The position numbers and the translations under genes were made by a program. A stretch of DNA of 64,000 nt from Streptacidiphilus sp. P02-A3a. Its GTDB lineage: Bacteria; Actinomycetota; Actinomycetes; Streptomycetales; Streptomycetaceae. Below, piece after piece: positions 1-8,816 of the stretch (its first letter is position 1; each line of letters opens with the position of its first letter). The stretch is taken from NCBI RefSeq assembly GCF_014084105.1, contig NZ_CP048289.1, positions 4,845,922-4,909,921 on the forward strand, given 5' to 3'. The notes under the pieces were generated by a model. The model searched no databases. It saw only the letters and a list, made by a program, of their open reading frames with translations, and was not told where the DNA came from.

Positions 1-930
1 CGGGTGAAGGTGCGCCGGTACTCGCTCGGTGTGGTGCCCAGGATGCGCTGGAAGTGCAGGCGCAGGTTCGCGCCGGTGCCGAGCCCGATGTCGGCGGCGA
101 TCTGCTCGACACCGCGCTGTGAGCGTTCGAGCAGTTCCGGGCCAGGTCGATGCGGGCGCGCATCACCCACTGCATGGCGTGTAGCCGGTCTCCTCGACGA
201 AGCGCCGGGAGAACGTGCGCGGCGAGACTCCCGCCTGCCGCGCCAGGGTGTCCAGGGTCAGCGGCTCGCCGAGCCGGTGCAGCGCCCACTCGCGGGTGGC
301 GGCGAACCGCTCGCCGAGCGGCTCGGGGACGCTGCGCGGCACGTACTGGGCCTGGCCGCCGCTGCGGTAGGGGGCGGCGACCAGGCGCCGGGCCGCGTGG
401 TTGGACGCGGCCACGCCGAGGTCGCCGCGCAGGATGTGCAGGCACAGGTCGATGCCGGAGGCGGCGCCGGCCGAGGTGAGCATGCTGCCCTCGTCGACGA
501 ACAGCACGTTCTCGTCGACCCGGATGAGCGGGTGCCTGGCCGCCAGTGCCCGGGTGTAGTGCCAGTGCGTCGTGGCGCGCCTGCCGTCGAGCAGGCCCGT
601 GGCGGCGAGCGCGAAGGCGCCGGTCGAGATGGCGGCGAGCCGCGCGCCGCGGTCGTGGGCGGCGATCAGGGCCTCGACGACGGCCCGCGGCGGGGCGGTC
701 GCGGTCCGGGAACCGGTAGCCGGGCACGAAGACGATGTCGGCCCACGCGAGCGCGTCCAGGCCGTGGGCGACGGAGTAGGCGAGGCCGTCGCCGCCGGCC
801 ACCAGGCCCGTGCCGCCCGCACACCCGCACCTCGTAGGGCATGCTCGCGCGGGTCGTGAAGACCTGCGCGGGATTCCGACATCGAGCGGCTTCGCACCTT
901 CGAGCACCAGGACGGCGACATGATGCGGGC
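1..930 (-). pseudogene. GlxA-like AraC regulator with DJ-1/PfpI domain, frameshifted and cut by the window edge
   Basis: The product resembles GlxA-family activators, which pair an N-terminal DJ-1/PfpI-like domain with a C-terminal AraC helix-turn-helix. The first part reads AVLVLEGAKPLDVGIP then AQVFTTRASMPYEVRV, the middle carries AISTGAFALAATGLLDGRRA, and the DNA-binding part starts LARQAGVSPRTFSRRF. These pieces lie in different frames. Single-base losses can be placed near 172 (after EETGYTP) and near 139 (RIDLAR to ELLERSQ), with further shifts between 700 and 880. The gene runs off the left edge without a stop. The shifts could be sequencing indels, because each is a single base in a GC run; a decayed gene is the alternative. 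Its target genes cannot be named. Confidence 0.7.
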
Positions 931-1103
931 GGGGTGGGCACAGGAAGAGGTTACGTGCGACGGCGGGGGTTCGGGCCGGTGCGCCCCGGCTCGCCCTCCG
1001 CGGACTTCAGAAGCACCGCTTCGCCGCACCGGCGACGGTGCGGCCGCCGGTCACGGGAGGAGCGCCGACGCGGCTACCCGGCCGGGGACGCGTAGCCTGG
1101 GGC

Positions 1104-1938
1104 ATGCGGTCGAGCGTGGATGGACGGGCGCCGGTGTGGGATGTCGTGGCCCCGGCGGGCCCGGTCGGCTGCCGGGGGTCCGCATGGCCGGGTTCCGGGA
1201 CGGCGGCGCGGCATCGGTCTGCCAGCGGGTGATCCCGCATCCGTCCCTGATGCTGGCGGTGGAGTTCGGCGCGGATTCGCCGATCGTGACCGATGCGGCC
1301 GGGCGGCGGCACCGGGGCAGTGTCGCCGCGGGCTCGGGCTGGGCGGAGCGGTGTGGGTGCGCGGCGAGAACGTCGAGTGCCTGCAGGTTCGCCTGTCCCC
1401 GCTCATCGCGCACACGGTGCTGGGCGTGTCCCCGGCCGATCTGGACGGCTTCGTGGCCCTTGACGACCTCTGGGGCGGGGCGGCGGAACGGATCCGCGAG
1501 CGGCTGGGCGAGGCCTCGTCGTGGCAGGAGCGCTTCGCCGTGACCGAGGCGCTGCTCGAACGGGGCTTTCGGGAAAGGACGCCGGTCGATCCGGAGGTGG
1601 CGTGGACGTGGCGGCGGATCGTCGCCGGGCGGGGCCGGGTCGCCGTCGAGGCGCTGGCGGCCGAGGTGGGCTGGAGCCGCAAGCGCCTGTGGTCCCGGTT
1701 CCGTTCGCAGGTGGGGCTGCCGCCGAAGCGCGCCGCGCGGCTCGTGCGCTTCGACAGGGCGGTGCACCGCCTGGCCGCGGGCGACAGCGCGGCCCGGGTC
1801 GCGGCGGACGGCGGCTACGCGGACCAGTCCCACCTGCACCGTGACGTGGCGGCCTTCGCCGGGGTCGCTCCGTCGGCCGCGGCCCGCGAGCCGTGGCTGA
1901 CGGTCGACGACGTCGCCTGGCCCGACGGCCCCCGCTGA
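1104..1938 (+). pseudogene. AraC-family transcriptional regulator, frameshifted in its N-terminal half
   Basis: The C-terminal half is an intact AraC-type DNA-binding domain: it includes ALAAEVGWSRKRLWSRFRSQ and the second helix-turn-helix ending GGYADQSHLHRDVAAFAG. The N-terminal sensing half reads through three frames: ATG at 1104 (MRSSVDGRAPVWDVVAP), then VRMAGFRDGGAASVCQRVIP, then AVWVRGENVECLQVRLSPL. At least two indels, near 1160 and 1335, separate them. The DUF6597-like N-terminus is common in actinomycete AraC proteins of about 270 residues, which fits the combined length. It is read away from the GlxA-like gene, so the two regulators are divergent. A sequencing error would restore a normal gene. 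Confidence 0.7.
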
Positions 1939-1968
1939 CCGGCTCGCGGACCGGTCGTGCGCGGCGGG

Positions 1969-2364
1969 TCAGGTGGTGACGCCGGCGACGGGTTCGAGGC
2001 CGTAGCTGCGGGCGTAGCCGTTCTCGGTGCCGACCAGCAGGTCGACGACCTCGAAGTAGTGGTCCCAGAACGGGGTTTCGCGCAGTGCGTCGATCAGGAG
2101 TTGGTAGGCGTGGTGGTCCTCGGCCTCCCACACCCAGACGTCGGTGACGCGCGCGGAGTAGAACTCGGTGTCGTAGAAGCGGGACCGGACGCCGCTGGTC
2201 CGGGCTTCGATCGCGGGCAGGACCTGGGTGGTGAAGGCGGTGACGCGTTCCGGGACGGTCAGGGCGAGCCAGGCGGGTGTGGTCTTGACCAGGATGAACG
2301 CGGTGACCGGTGGTTCGGTTGTCGCGGCGGGCGTCGGCTCGGCGGGCGTCGGCTCAGCGGGCAT
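1969..2364 (-). CDS. Darcynin-like small protein
   Basis: This 131-residue protein has a Pro/Thr/Glu-rich N-terminus (repeats of PAEPT) followed by a compact domain starting [19 protein letters not shown] and containing [19 protein letters not shown]. That pattern matches the darcynin family, small proteins of unclear biochemical role. The ATG at 2364 is chosen because GGAGG lies about 7 bases upstream; the longer reading frame lacks such a site. It follows the NmrA-like gene by 41 bases on the same strand, so the two are probably one operon divergent from the LysR gene at 3407. The family assignment rests on recalled family sequences, so the function remains open. Confidence 0.55.
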   Translation of the reverse strand: MPAEPTPAEPTPAATTEPPVTAFILVKTTPAWLALTVPERVTAFTTQVLPAIEARTSGVRSRFYDTEFYSARVTDVWVWEAEDHHAYQLLIDALRETPFWDHYFEVVDLLVGTENGYARSYGLEPVAGVTT

Positions 2365-2405
2365 CGGGGTGCCTCCGAAGGTGTGGGTGGTGGCGGGGTG
2401 GGCGC

Positions 2406-3299
2406 TCAGGGCTGGAGGGCGGGCTTGAGGGTCCGGGCGCACCACTGCGCGAAGCCGGTCGGGGAGGCGGTCTCCGGGGTGCGGGTGACGCCGGAGTCCA
2501 GGCCCTGGTCCTTGGCCCGCTTCATGTCGACGATGCCCTGGACGAAGGCCTCGTTGAGGCCGTAGCCGACGAGGGTGGTGCGCAGTTCGTCGAGCGGCTG
2601 GCGTCGGTAGCGGACTGGGCGGCCGAGCTGCTCGGTCATGATGCGGGCCAGGTCGTTGGGGGCCAGGTCCTGCGGCCCGAGGACCGGGACGCTGTCGGTT
2701 CCGCTCCAGGAGCGGTCAAGCAGCAGGCCGGCGGCGGCGGTCGCGATGTCGGCGCAGGCGACGAGGGGGGCCTTGCGGTCGGGGTCGACGGTGTCGGTGA
2801 AGACGCCGTGGTCGCGGATCGAGTCGGTCTCCTCCAGGAGGTTCTCGAAGAAGGACGGGTTGGCCAGGGCCCGGTGGGCGACGCCGGCGGCGGCGATGAG
2901 GTCGTCCATGGCCAGGGAGGCGGTGACCAGGCCGGCGCGGTCGGCGAGCGGGGTGCCGCGGCCGAGCGCGGAGACGCCGACGACGTGGCCGACGCCGTGG
3001 GTGGCGAGTGCCTTCGCGGCGGGGCCGGTGAAGCCGCTGTAGGCCTCGTGCGGGGTCAGCGAGGCGTCCGGGGGGACGAGCCAGAAGACGGCGTCCGCGC
3101 CCTGGAAGGCCCGGTCCAGGACGTCGGGGTCCGCGTGCGAGCCGGTGACCACCTCGACGTGTCCGTGGGCCGCGTCGGGGAGCCGGGCGGGGTCGCGCAC
3201 GACCACGCGCAGTTCCTCGCCTGCGGCGGGGGCGGACTCCAGGAGCCGGGAGAGCAGGTGGCGGCCGATGTTCCCGGTGGGAGCGGTAATGACGATCAT
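2406..3299 (-). CDS. NmrA-like NAD(P)-binding oxidoreductase
   Basis: The 297-residue protein begins [20 protein letters not shown], a Rossmann GxxGxxG dinucleotide-binding loop of the atypical short-chain dehydrogenase/NmrA type. Further family features are [10 protein letters not shown] and the [10 protein letters not shown] strand. The canonical SDR YxxxK pair is not evident, as usual in NmrA/azoreductase-like members, which act as NAD(P)H-dependent reductases or redox sensors. It is divergent from the LysR regulator at 3407 with about 107 bases between them, a classic arrangement in which the LysR protein controls the neighbour. The substrate is not predictable. Confidence 0.75.
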   Translation of the reverse strand: MIVITAPTGNIGRHLLSRLLESAPAAGEELRVVVRDPARLPDAAHGHVEVVTGSHADPDVLDRAFQGADAVFWLVPPDASLTPHEAYSGFTGPAAKALATHGVGHVVGVSALGRGTPLADRAGLVTASLAMDDLIAAAGVAHRALANPSFFENLLEETDSIRDHGVFTDTVDPDRKAPLVACADIATAAAGLLLDRSWSGTDSVPVLGPQDLAPNDLARIMTEQLGRPVRYRRQPLDELRTTLVGYGLNEAFVQGIVDMKRAKDQGLDSGVTRTPETASPTGFAQWCARTLKPALQP

Positions 3300-3406
3300 G
3301 TAAGCCTCGCGGGTTGTGCCGGATCGGTACGACCCCCATCCTGCGGAGGGCAGCGGGCTTGCCACAATGGGAACTTCAGCACGCAATCATTGACTGAAAC
3401 GGAATA

Positions 3407-4339
3407 ATGCTGGTGGACGAGCCGGAGCCGGTCATCGATGCCAATCTCGCCATCGCGTTGGACGCCCTGCTGGCCGAGCACAGCGTCACCCGGGCCGCGG
3501 CCCGGCTGCACACCTCGCCGGCCGCCATGAGCCGCACCCTCGCCCGTCTGCGCCGCGTCCTGCAGGACCCGCTGCTGGTCCGGGCCGGACAGGCCATGGT
3601 CCCCACCCCGCGCGCCCAGGCGCTGCGCGAGGAGGCCGCCGCGGTGGTGCGCAGCCTGGGGGCGCTGCTCAGTCCCGGCACCGGTGTCGACCCCGCCGGC
3701 CTGCGCAGCACCTTCACCCTCCAGGCCGCCGACCTGGTCGGCGCGGCGCTGGCGCCCGGGCTGGCGCGGCTGGCCCAGCAGGAGGCGCCGGGGGTCTCGT
3801 TCCGGCTCCTGGCCGAGGAGCTGGAGGCCGGAACCGCCCTGCGCGACGGCCGGGTCGACCTGGAGGTCGGCTCCATCGACCACGTGGACCCCGAGACCCG
3901 GGTCGAGGAACTGGTGAGCCTGCGCATGATGGCGGCCGTCCGGGCGGGCCATCCGCTCACCGAGAGGCCGCTGACCGCGGCCCGGCTCGCCGCCGCCCAG
4001 CACGTCGCGGTCAGCCGCCGCGGCCGGTTCACCGGTCCCCTCGACGCCGCCCTGGCCGAGCAGGACCTGCGGCGGCGGGTCGGCGTCGTGCTGCCCAGCC
4101 ACCTGGCCGCCATGGCCCTGGCCGCCCGCAGCGACATCGTCTGCCTGGTACCCGCCGCGCTCCCCGGCGCCGCCCCCTCGCCCCTGACCGAGGACGCCAC
4201 CGCCCTCGGACTGCGGCTCCTGGACATCCCCCTGGAGCTGCCGCCGCTGACCATCGGCATGGCCTGGCACCCCCGGCACACGGCCGACGGGGCGCACCAC
4301 TGGCTCCGCCGGGCCGTCCGCCGCGCCCTTGGCGGCTGA
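3407..4339 (+). CDS. LysR-family transcriptional regulator
   Basis: The 310-residue length and layout fit LysR regulators. The winged helix-turn-helix is at residues 10-70 (ALDALLAEHSVTRAAARLHTS, then AAMSRTLARLRRVLQDPLLV), followed by a co-inducer-binding domain with the pattern LEVGSIDHVDPETRVEELVS. Divergence from the NmrA-like/darcynin pair suggests it regulates that operon and itself from the roughly 107-base gap. Whether it also affects the following hydrolase is unknown, since that gene has its own 158-base upstream region. Confidence 0.85.
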   Translation: MLVDEPEPVIDANLAIALDALLAEHSVTRAAARLHTSPAAMSRTLARLRRVLQDPLLVRAGQAMVPTPRAQALREEAAAVVRSLGALLSPGTGVDPAGLRSTFTLQAADLVGAALAPGLARLAQQEAPGVSFRLLAEELEAGTALRDGRVDLEVGSIDHVDPETRVEELVSLRMMAAVRAGHPLTERPLTAARLAAAQHVAVSRRGRFTGPLDAALAEQDLRRRVGVVLPSHLAAMALAARSDIVCLVPAALPGAAPSPLTEDATALGLRLLDIPLELPPLTIGMAWHPRHTADGAHHWLRRAVRRALGG

Positions 4340-4497
4340 GGCGGATCGGGTCACAAGGCGACTGCGGGACAGAGCCGTTGAGTCGCTCCACGCGCCCGGG
4401 GGGCCGACACGCCCGCCATGGGTGACCTGTAGAGGGATGAGTGACGGTATGGAGGATATTGGTGTTCTGTACTTTTTCTCTCACTTCTGGGGATTCC

Positions 4498-5496
4498 ATG
4501 CGCTCTGACGTTGGCACGGCACGCCACGCATCTCTGCCGGGACCCCCTCCCGGCCAGCGGGGGCGGACCGCGGCGCAGGCGACGACACGGGTGGAGGAGC
4601 GGACCCTGTCCTTCGAGGGCTTCGCCTACCACTGCCGTGTCGTCCACCAGGACCGGCCGCGGACCGAGCCGTTGGTGATGCTGGGGGGGTCCTCTCAGAA
4701 CCGCTACGCGTGGCTGCGGCACGAGAAGTGGCTGGCCGAGCACGGCACGGTGGTGACGGTGGACCTGCCCGGCTACGGGACCGCGGACTTCCTGCCGGCC
4801 GAGCACGGCATCGACTTCCTGGCCGCCAACGTCCAGCGGATGCTGGTGGAACTGGCGATGCCGCGCGTCAACCTCATCGGCAGCTGCTTCGGCGGGGCCA
4901 TCGCCGTGCGCTTCGCCCAGCACTACCCCGAACACGTGGAGCGGCTGGGCCTGGTGGGCATGACCCGGACCATCCCCGACGACTACAGCGAAGCCGTACC
5001 GCGCTGGGTGCGGATGCTGGAACTCGGGGACCGCGCCCAGATCGCCACCGAGCTGGTCAAGCGGTTCATGTCGCCGCCCGACGTCGGCCCGGTCCACAAG
5101 CGCGAGGTCGTCTCCCGGCTGCTCTACGCGCAGTTCATGGCGCAGTCCGACGAGGAGATCATGATGTCGGCCGAGCACAACACCCGCCTGATGAACCACG
5201 AGTGGTACCGGGACGAGCCGCTGCCCGCGGTACCGGCCCTGGTGTGCACCGGCGAGCACGACACGCTCTGCACCCCCGCCATGGGACGCGAGGTGGCCGC
5301 GGCGCTGCCGTCCGCGGCCTTCACCACCATCAAGGAGGCGGACCACCTGGCCCCGGTGGAGCGGATGGCCGAGTTCTCCGACCTGGTCGTGAGGTTCTGC
5401 ACCGACCAGCCGCTGTCGGAACTGCCCTACTGCAACCCGGTCGAGTGGCTGGGCACCGCGCGCCAGCCGGTCATCCCGGGGCCGACCCAGCTGTGA
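4498..5496 (+). CDS. Alpha/beta hydrolase with Cys in the nucleophile elbow
   Basis: This is a 332-residue alpha/beta-hydrolase-fold enzyme. The oxyanion region is VMLGGSSQNRYAW, and the elbow is LIGSCFGGAIAVRF, so the usual G-x-S-x-G is G-S-C-F-G with Cys in the nucleophile position. The acid is likely in LVCTGEHDTLC and the base His in KEADHLAPVERM. Cys in this position is known in dienelactone hydrolase and in some thioesterases or acyl transferases. ATG 4498 is preferred because GGGGA lies 7 bases upstream; an in-frame GTG at 4441 is less likely. It stands alone between the LysR gene and a strong terminator. It could be an editing thioesterase or a formamidase-like hydrolase of the peptide cluster, but it is 5.7 kb away from it, so that link is speculative. 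Confidence 0.7.
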   Translation: MRSDVGTARHASLPGPPPGQRGRTAAQATTRVEERTLSFEGFAYHCRVVHQDRPRTEPLVMLGGSSQNRYAWLRHEKWLAEHGTVVTVDLPGYGTADFLPAEHGIDFLAANVQRMLVELAMPRVNLIGSCFGGAIAVRFAQHYPEHVERLGLVGMTRTIPDDYSEAVPRWVRMLELGDRAQIATELVKRFMSPPDVGPVHKREVVSRLLYAQFMAQSDEEIMMSAEHNTRLMNHEWYRDEPLPAVPALVCTGEHDTLCTPAMGREVAAALPSAAFTTIKEADHLAPVERMAEFSDLVVRFCTDQPLSELPYCNPVEWLGTARQPVIPGPTQL

Positions 5497-5524
5497 CACG
5501 GCCGCGCCGCCGCGGCGGCGCGGG

Positions 5525-5561
5525 GACGGCCGGACCGGTGAGCAGTTCCGGTCCGGCCGTC
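5525..5561. terminator. Perfect 14-bp hairpin between convergent genes
   Basis: Arms 5525-5538 and 5548-5561 are exactly complementary with a 9-base loop. It lies between the convergent hydrolase and the small secreted protein gene, so it probably ends transcription from both sides. No U-tract follows, as is common in actinomycetes. Confidence 0.75.
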
Positions 5562-5599
5562 CGCACGCCCACGCGGCGGCGCGGGCCGGTCGTGCCGGG

Positions 5600-5947
5600 T
5601 CAGCGGAAGCTGGGGAGCCTGAAGCCCTGGGGCGTCGGAGCGTTGTTGGAACAGTCGACGGTGGGCCCGACCTGGGTCGTTCCCTGCTGTCCGATCCCGA
5701 TCTGCGGGGTGTACGCGGTCGGCTGCGTGGTCGTGGTGCAGTCCCGCGTCTGGTTGACGTGGAAGGTGCCGTCACTGGTGGTGAAGGTCTTGTCACTCTG
5801 ACCCTTGTCGACGCAGACGAGGTTTCCCTGGCTGTCCTGCGTGCACGTGTGGGTCTGCCCGGCGTACGCGTCGGCGGTGCCCGTGCAGATCGTGGCGATG
5901 CCGCTCAGGGCGAACACGACGGCTGCGGTCTTCTTGCGGCTGAACAT
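5600..5947 (-). CDS. Small secreted protein, unknown function
   Basis: The 115-residue product starts with a Sec-type signal peptide (MFSRKKTAAVVFALSGIAT... cleaved near ADAYA). The mature part has four Cys (TCTQDSQGNLVCVDKG; RDCTTTT; VDCSNNAP), Thr/Gln-rich segments and ends GFRLPSFR. It is the first of a run of small secreted proteins on the same strand up to 8459. The CSNN motif near the end recalls the CNNSAF ending of the neighbouring paralogues. I do not recognise a named family. Confidence 0.65.
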   Translation of the reverse strand: MFSRKKTAAVVFALSGIATICTGTADAYAGQTHTCTQDSQGNLVCVDKGQSDKTFTTSDGTFHVNQTRDCTTTTQPTAYTPQIGIGQQGTTQVGPTVDCSNNAPTPQGFRLPSFR

Positions 5948-6091
5948 CTGGTGCGTTCCTCTGTGGTCGGCGTTGGAGCGCGCGTGCCGCGAGGGGCCCG
6001 GCGTCCGAGTGGGGCAGTTGAAGAGAACGGGCCCCGGCGCCCGGTGCAGCTCGGGATCCGGGACCCGTTCTCGGGTACTAGAAGCTGTGCG

Positions 6092-6382
6092 TCAGCCGCC
6101 GAAGGCGCTGTTGTTGCAGCCCAGGCTGGAGCCGAGCTTGCTGGCCTGGGCACCGGGGTTGCCCTCGCCGCCGAGCAGGTTGCCGGCCACGCCGTTGAGG
6201 ACGCCGACCTCGCCCAGGACGTCCAGGTTCAGGTCGTGCGACTTGCACGAGGTGCTCTGCTGGACCTGGAACTGGTCGCCACCGAAGCCGCCGTCACCGT
6301 GGGCGAACGCCGTCCCGGCACCGGCGAAGCCGACGGAGCCGAGCAGGGCCGCGACGACGGCAATCTTCTGGAGCTTGCGCAT
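6092..6382 (-). CDS. Small secreted protein, paralogue 1 of the CKSHDLN family
   Basis: The 96-residue product has a signal peptide (MRKLQKIAVVAALLGSVG, likely cut after AFA) and a short mature region with two Cys about 42 residues apart: TSCKSHDLNLDVLGEVG and LGCNNSAFGG. Between them is the Gly/Asn/Leu-rich core GNLLGGEGNPGAQ. It closely matches the products at 6632-6910 and 7114-7398. Two spaced Cys in a short hydrophobic Gly/Asn-rich exported peptide recalls chaplins, but the chaplin consensus is absent, so it is not called one. GGAG precedes the ATG. A role at the cell surface during aerial growth is only a guess. Confidence 0.75.
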   Translation of the reverse strand: MRKLQKIAVVAALLGSVGFAGAGTAFAHGDGGFGGDQFQVQQSTSCKSHDLNLDVLGEVGVLNGVAGNLLGGEGNPGAQASKLGSSLGCNNSAFGG

Positions 6383-6631
6383 TTTCTCTCCTCTTTGGAA
6401 TCCATTGCCGCACGGACAGGGTCCCCAGGACCGTCATCCGTTCAGCTCCGGAAAGATCGAATACGAACTACCAACCGCATACATATCTCGCGGTCCACTG
6501 AAGTAAAGCAGCCGGGCGCAGTGCCACCCGTTCAGCCGACAGATAGCGCGGCCGGCGGGCCGGGCTTCACCCGGCCGGCGGCGGACCGCCCCGAAGGGGA
6601 CGGCCCACCGCCGGGCGTGCGTGGCGGACCG

Positions 6632-6910
6632 TCAGCCGCCGAAGGCGCTGTTGTTGCAGCCCAGGTGGGAGCCCAGACCGGTCTCCTGGGCACCCGGGTT
6701 GCCCTCGCCGTTCAGCGCGTTGCCGGCCAGGCCGTTGAGGATCCCGACCTCGCCCAGGATGTCCAGGTTCAGGTCGTGCGACTTGCACGAGGTGCTCTGC
6801 TGCACGTTGTAGTGGTCCCCGCCGTCCCAGGCGGAGGCCGAGCCGGCGCCGGCGAAGCTGACCGAGCCGAGCAGGGCCGCGACGACAGCAACCTTCTGAA
6901 GCTTGCGCAT
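6632..6910 (-). CDS. Small secreted protein, paralogue 2 of the CKSHDLN family
   Basis: This 92-residue protein has the same signal peptide start (MRKLQKVAVVAALLGSV) and the same mature core: TSCKSHDLNLDILGEVGI, GNALNGEGNPGAQ, and LGCNNSAFGG at the C-terminus. The differences from paralogue 1 lie mainly in the short N-terminal mature linker (GGDHYNVQQS). Each copy has its own upstream region of about 200 bases and its own GGAG-type ribosome site, so the copies are probably separate transcription units that arose by tandem duplication. Confidence 0.75.
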   Translation of the reverse strand: MRKLQKVAVVAALLGSVSFAGAGSASAWDGGDHYNVQQSTSCKSHDLNLDILGEVGILNGLAGNALNGEGNPGAQETGLGSHLGCNNSAFGG

Positions 6911-7113
6911 GTGTCTTCTCCTACGGTTTCTCTGTTGGCGATGACGAACCCAAACCCCTGTCCGTGGGGCCTGGGAGAGAGTGGAACGACTTGCCGCAGC
7001 TGTGTGACGGCAACCTGGGGCGAAGCAGTCCGGCCGGGCGGCGGGCCGCTCCCGGGGGAACGGCCCGCAGCCGGGCGACGCCCTGCCTGCCCCAGGCGTT
7101 TACTGGGGGCTGA

Positions 7114-7398
7114 TCAGTGCCCGAAAGCGCTGTTGCTGCAGCCCGCGGTGGAGCCGAGGGAGGTCGCCTGCCCGCCGGGGTTGCCCTCGCCGTTCAGCGC
7201 GTTGCCGGCCAGGCCGTTGAGGATCCCGACCTCGCCCAGGAGGTCCAGGTTCAGGTCGTGCGACTGGCACGAGGCGCTCTGCTGCACGCCGAAGCTCGAT
7301 CCGTGCGAGCCGCCCCAGGCGGAGGCGGACCCGGCGCCGGTGAAGCCGATGGTGCCGAGCAGGGCGACGACGACAGCCGCCTTGTGGAGCTTGCGCAT
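7114..7398 (-). CDS. Small secreted protein, paralogue 3 of the CKSHDLN family
   Basis: The ATG at 7398 (MRKLHKAAVVVALLGTIG) is chosen by alignment to the two other copies and by TTGGAGA upstream; the frame is open further upstream to 7458. The mature part keeps SCQSHDLNLDLLGEVGILNG, GNALNGEGNPGGQ and two Cys, but ends CSNSAFGH instead of CNNSAFGG. It has diverged the most of the three. Confidence 0.75.
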   Translation of the reverse strand: MRKLHKAAVVVALLGTIGFTGAGSASAWGGSHGSSFGVQQSASCQSHDLNLDLLGEVGILNGLAGNALNGEGNPGGQATSLGSTAGCSNSAFGH

Positions 7399-7555
7399 GT
7401 GTTTCTCCAAGTGTCGTGCGAGGACAAGGCCCGTGACGGACCTACACATTTCTGACAATTCGTAGGCTAATGGCTGAACTCAGCCAACGCCCGCAACGGC
7501 TCGCTGCAACCGGGAAGTCGAGGAAGTGCGCCTATACGACCGGCACCCGCGTGCA

Positions 7556-7632
7556 CCGTTCCGTGTACGGCAGGCACGACAAAGGACCCGACCCAGCGAG
7601 GTCCTTTGTCGCACGTGTCGTACACGGAACGG
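7556..7632. repeat. Nested inverted repeat (14-bp outer, 12-bp inner arms)
   Basis: The outer arms 7556-7569 and 7619-7632 are perfectly complementary, and so are the inner arms 7577-7588 (CGACAAAGGACC) and 7600-7611. The intergenic stretch around it, 7399-7718, contains no convincing gene. The structure lies downstream of the repeat-rich secreted protein gene at 7719-8459 and could terminate it. The size and the double-arm layout also allow a structured RNA or the footprint of a small inverted-repeat element. Confidence 0.6.
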
Positions 7633-7718
7633 CGAAGGCCCCCGCCGCCCGGCCGGGCCGTGCGAAACCGCCCGTTCAGCGGCACCGCGCGGGCGGGAGC
7701 GCCTTCGCTAACGCTCGC

Positions 7719-8459
7719 TCAGCTCCGGAAGGCGTTGTTGGTCTGGGAGCAGGTGTCACCCTGGGTGTGGGACTCCCCGCCGAGGACGGCGATCGGGAAG
7801 TCGGCCCGGACCACCGTCTGCGGGTCGCACTCCTGCTCCGGGTGGAAGACCTGCGGCACCAGCTGGTGGGCCGACGGCAGGGGCGGCGCGGTGACCGTGG
7901 GCGCGATCTGCGGAGCGACCTGCGGAGCGATCTGCGTGGCGTTCGGGGCCGCCTGCGGACCCTGCTGCTGCGGAGCCGCGTACTGCGGAGCCTGCTGGGG
8001 CGCCTGCTGCGGGGCCTGCTGCGGAGCCGCGTACTGGGGGGCCTGCTGCGGCGCCTGCTGCGGAGCGGCGTACTGCGGAGCCTGCTGCGGCGCCGCGTAC
8101 TGGGGGGCCTGCTGCGGGGCCGCGTACTGCGGCGCCTGCTGCGGAGCGGCGTACTGCGGCGCCTGCTGCGGGGCCGCGTACTGGGGGGCCTGCTGCGGAG
8201 CGGCGTACTGGGGGGCCTGCTGCGGGGCCGCGTACTGCGGCGCCTGCTGGGGCGCCTGCTGCGGAGCCGCGTACTGGGGGGCCTGCTCGGGAGCGATGTA
8301 CTGCGCGGTCTGCTGGGGGGCCGCGTACTGCGTGGCCAGCTGCGGGCCTCCGTACTGCGTCGCCGGGTACTGCGCGTCAGCGAAGCCAACGCCGCCGCTC
8401 ACGGCGGACAGGCCACCAACCATCGCGGTGAGAAATGCCATCTGGTGAAGCTTGCGCAT
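7719..8459 (-). CDS. Secreted repeat protein with QYAAPQQAP units
   Basis: The 246-residue protein starts with the same type of signal peptide as its neighbours (MRKLHQMAFLTAMVGGLSAV, cut near GFADA). Residues 30-165 are a low-complexity array of QYAAPQQAP units, some shortened to QQAP. After it comes a Pro/Val-rich segment and a tail with two Cys, EQECDPQTVVRADFP and DTCSQTNNAFRS. The NNAF ending and the MRKL start tie it to the three short paralogues. Gln/Ala/Pro repeats of this kind suggest an extended surface or matrix polypeptide; no enzymatic domain is seen. Confidence 0.75.
   Translation of the reverse strand: MRKLHQMAFLTAMVGGLSAVSGGVGFADAQYPATQYGGPQLATQYAAPQQTAQYIAPEQAPQYAAPQQAPQQAPQYAAPQQAPQYAAPQQAPQYAAPQQAPQYAAPQQAPQYAAPQQAPQYAAPQQAPQYAAPQQAPQQAPQYAAPQQAPQQAPQQAPQYAAPQQQGPQAAPNATQIAPQVAPQIAPTVTAPPLPSAHQLVPQVFHPEQECDPQTVVRADFPIAVLGGESHTQGDTCSQTNNAFRS
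7960..8345 (-). repeat. In-gene 27-bp-type tandem repeat encoding QYAAPQQAP
   Basis: About a dozen imperfect tandem units of 27 bases (with 12-base partial units) lie within the secreted protein gene. Units differ mainly at synonymous positions (GGAGCGGCG, GGGGCCGCG, GGAGCCGCG). Copy number is likely to vary between strains by slippage or recombination. Confidence 0.8.
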
Positions 8460-8816
8460 CTGCCTTGCCCTTCATGCACACAACTGTGATTACACAACGT
8501 GATCGCGTGAACGCTATCAGTAGTTCGAGGCACTCTTCACGCCACCGCGCAACCCGTGTCCTCCCGGTCCGTGCGACGCGACCCCGGTTTTCCGGGCGCC
8601 ACAAGGTGTCCGTGGCATCCCAACGGGGCCGCCACGGTGGCGCACTGGTCAAAACCGCGCTCCCAGAACCCCACGCACGGCTGAATGTCCCGGGGGTGAC
8701 GCTTTGACGCCCACGGGTCCAGGTGCGCGCGGCCGCGTCGCACGGCGCCGGCGACCGCAACTCCCTTCCGGGCAATGGCGGGGGGCCGTGACAGGTGCTC
8801 AGTTACCCTGGCTCAC
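8460..8816. other. Intergenic region, no gene seen
   Basis: This 357-base gap separates the repeat protein gene from the divergent deacylase gene and must hold both promoters. The part next to the repeat gene, about 8470-8535, is less GC-rich than its surroundings. No convincing coding sequence or hairpin was found. Confidence 0.5.

Noticed and set aside
6092..7398. Chaplin or rodlin genes
   Set aside because: The size, export signal and two Cys agree, but the chaplin and rodlin consensus sequences are absent.
5759..7465. 568-codon plus-strand frame over the small secreted proteins
   Set aside because: It runs antisense through three paralogous genes with signal peptides; its internal repeats only mirror theirs.
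7960..8345. Tandem array resembling a CRISPR
   Set aside because: There are no unique spacers; the units are contiguous codon repeats for QYAAPQQAP in an intact secreted protein frame.
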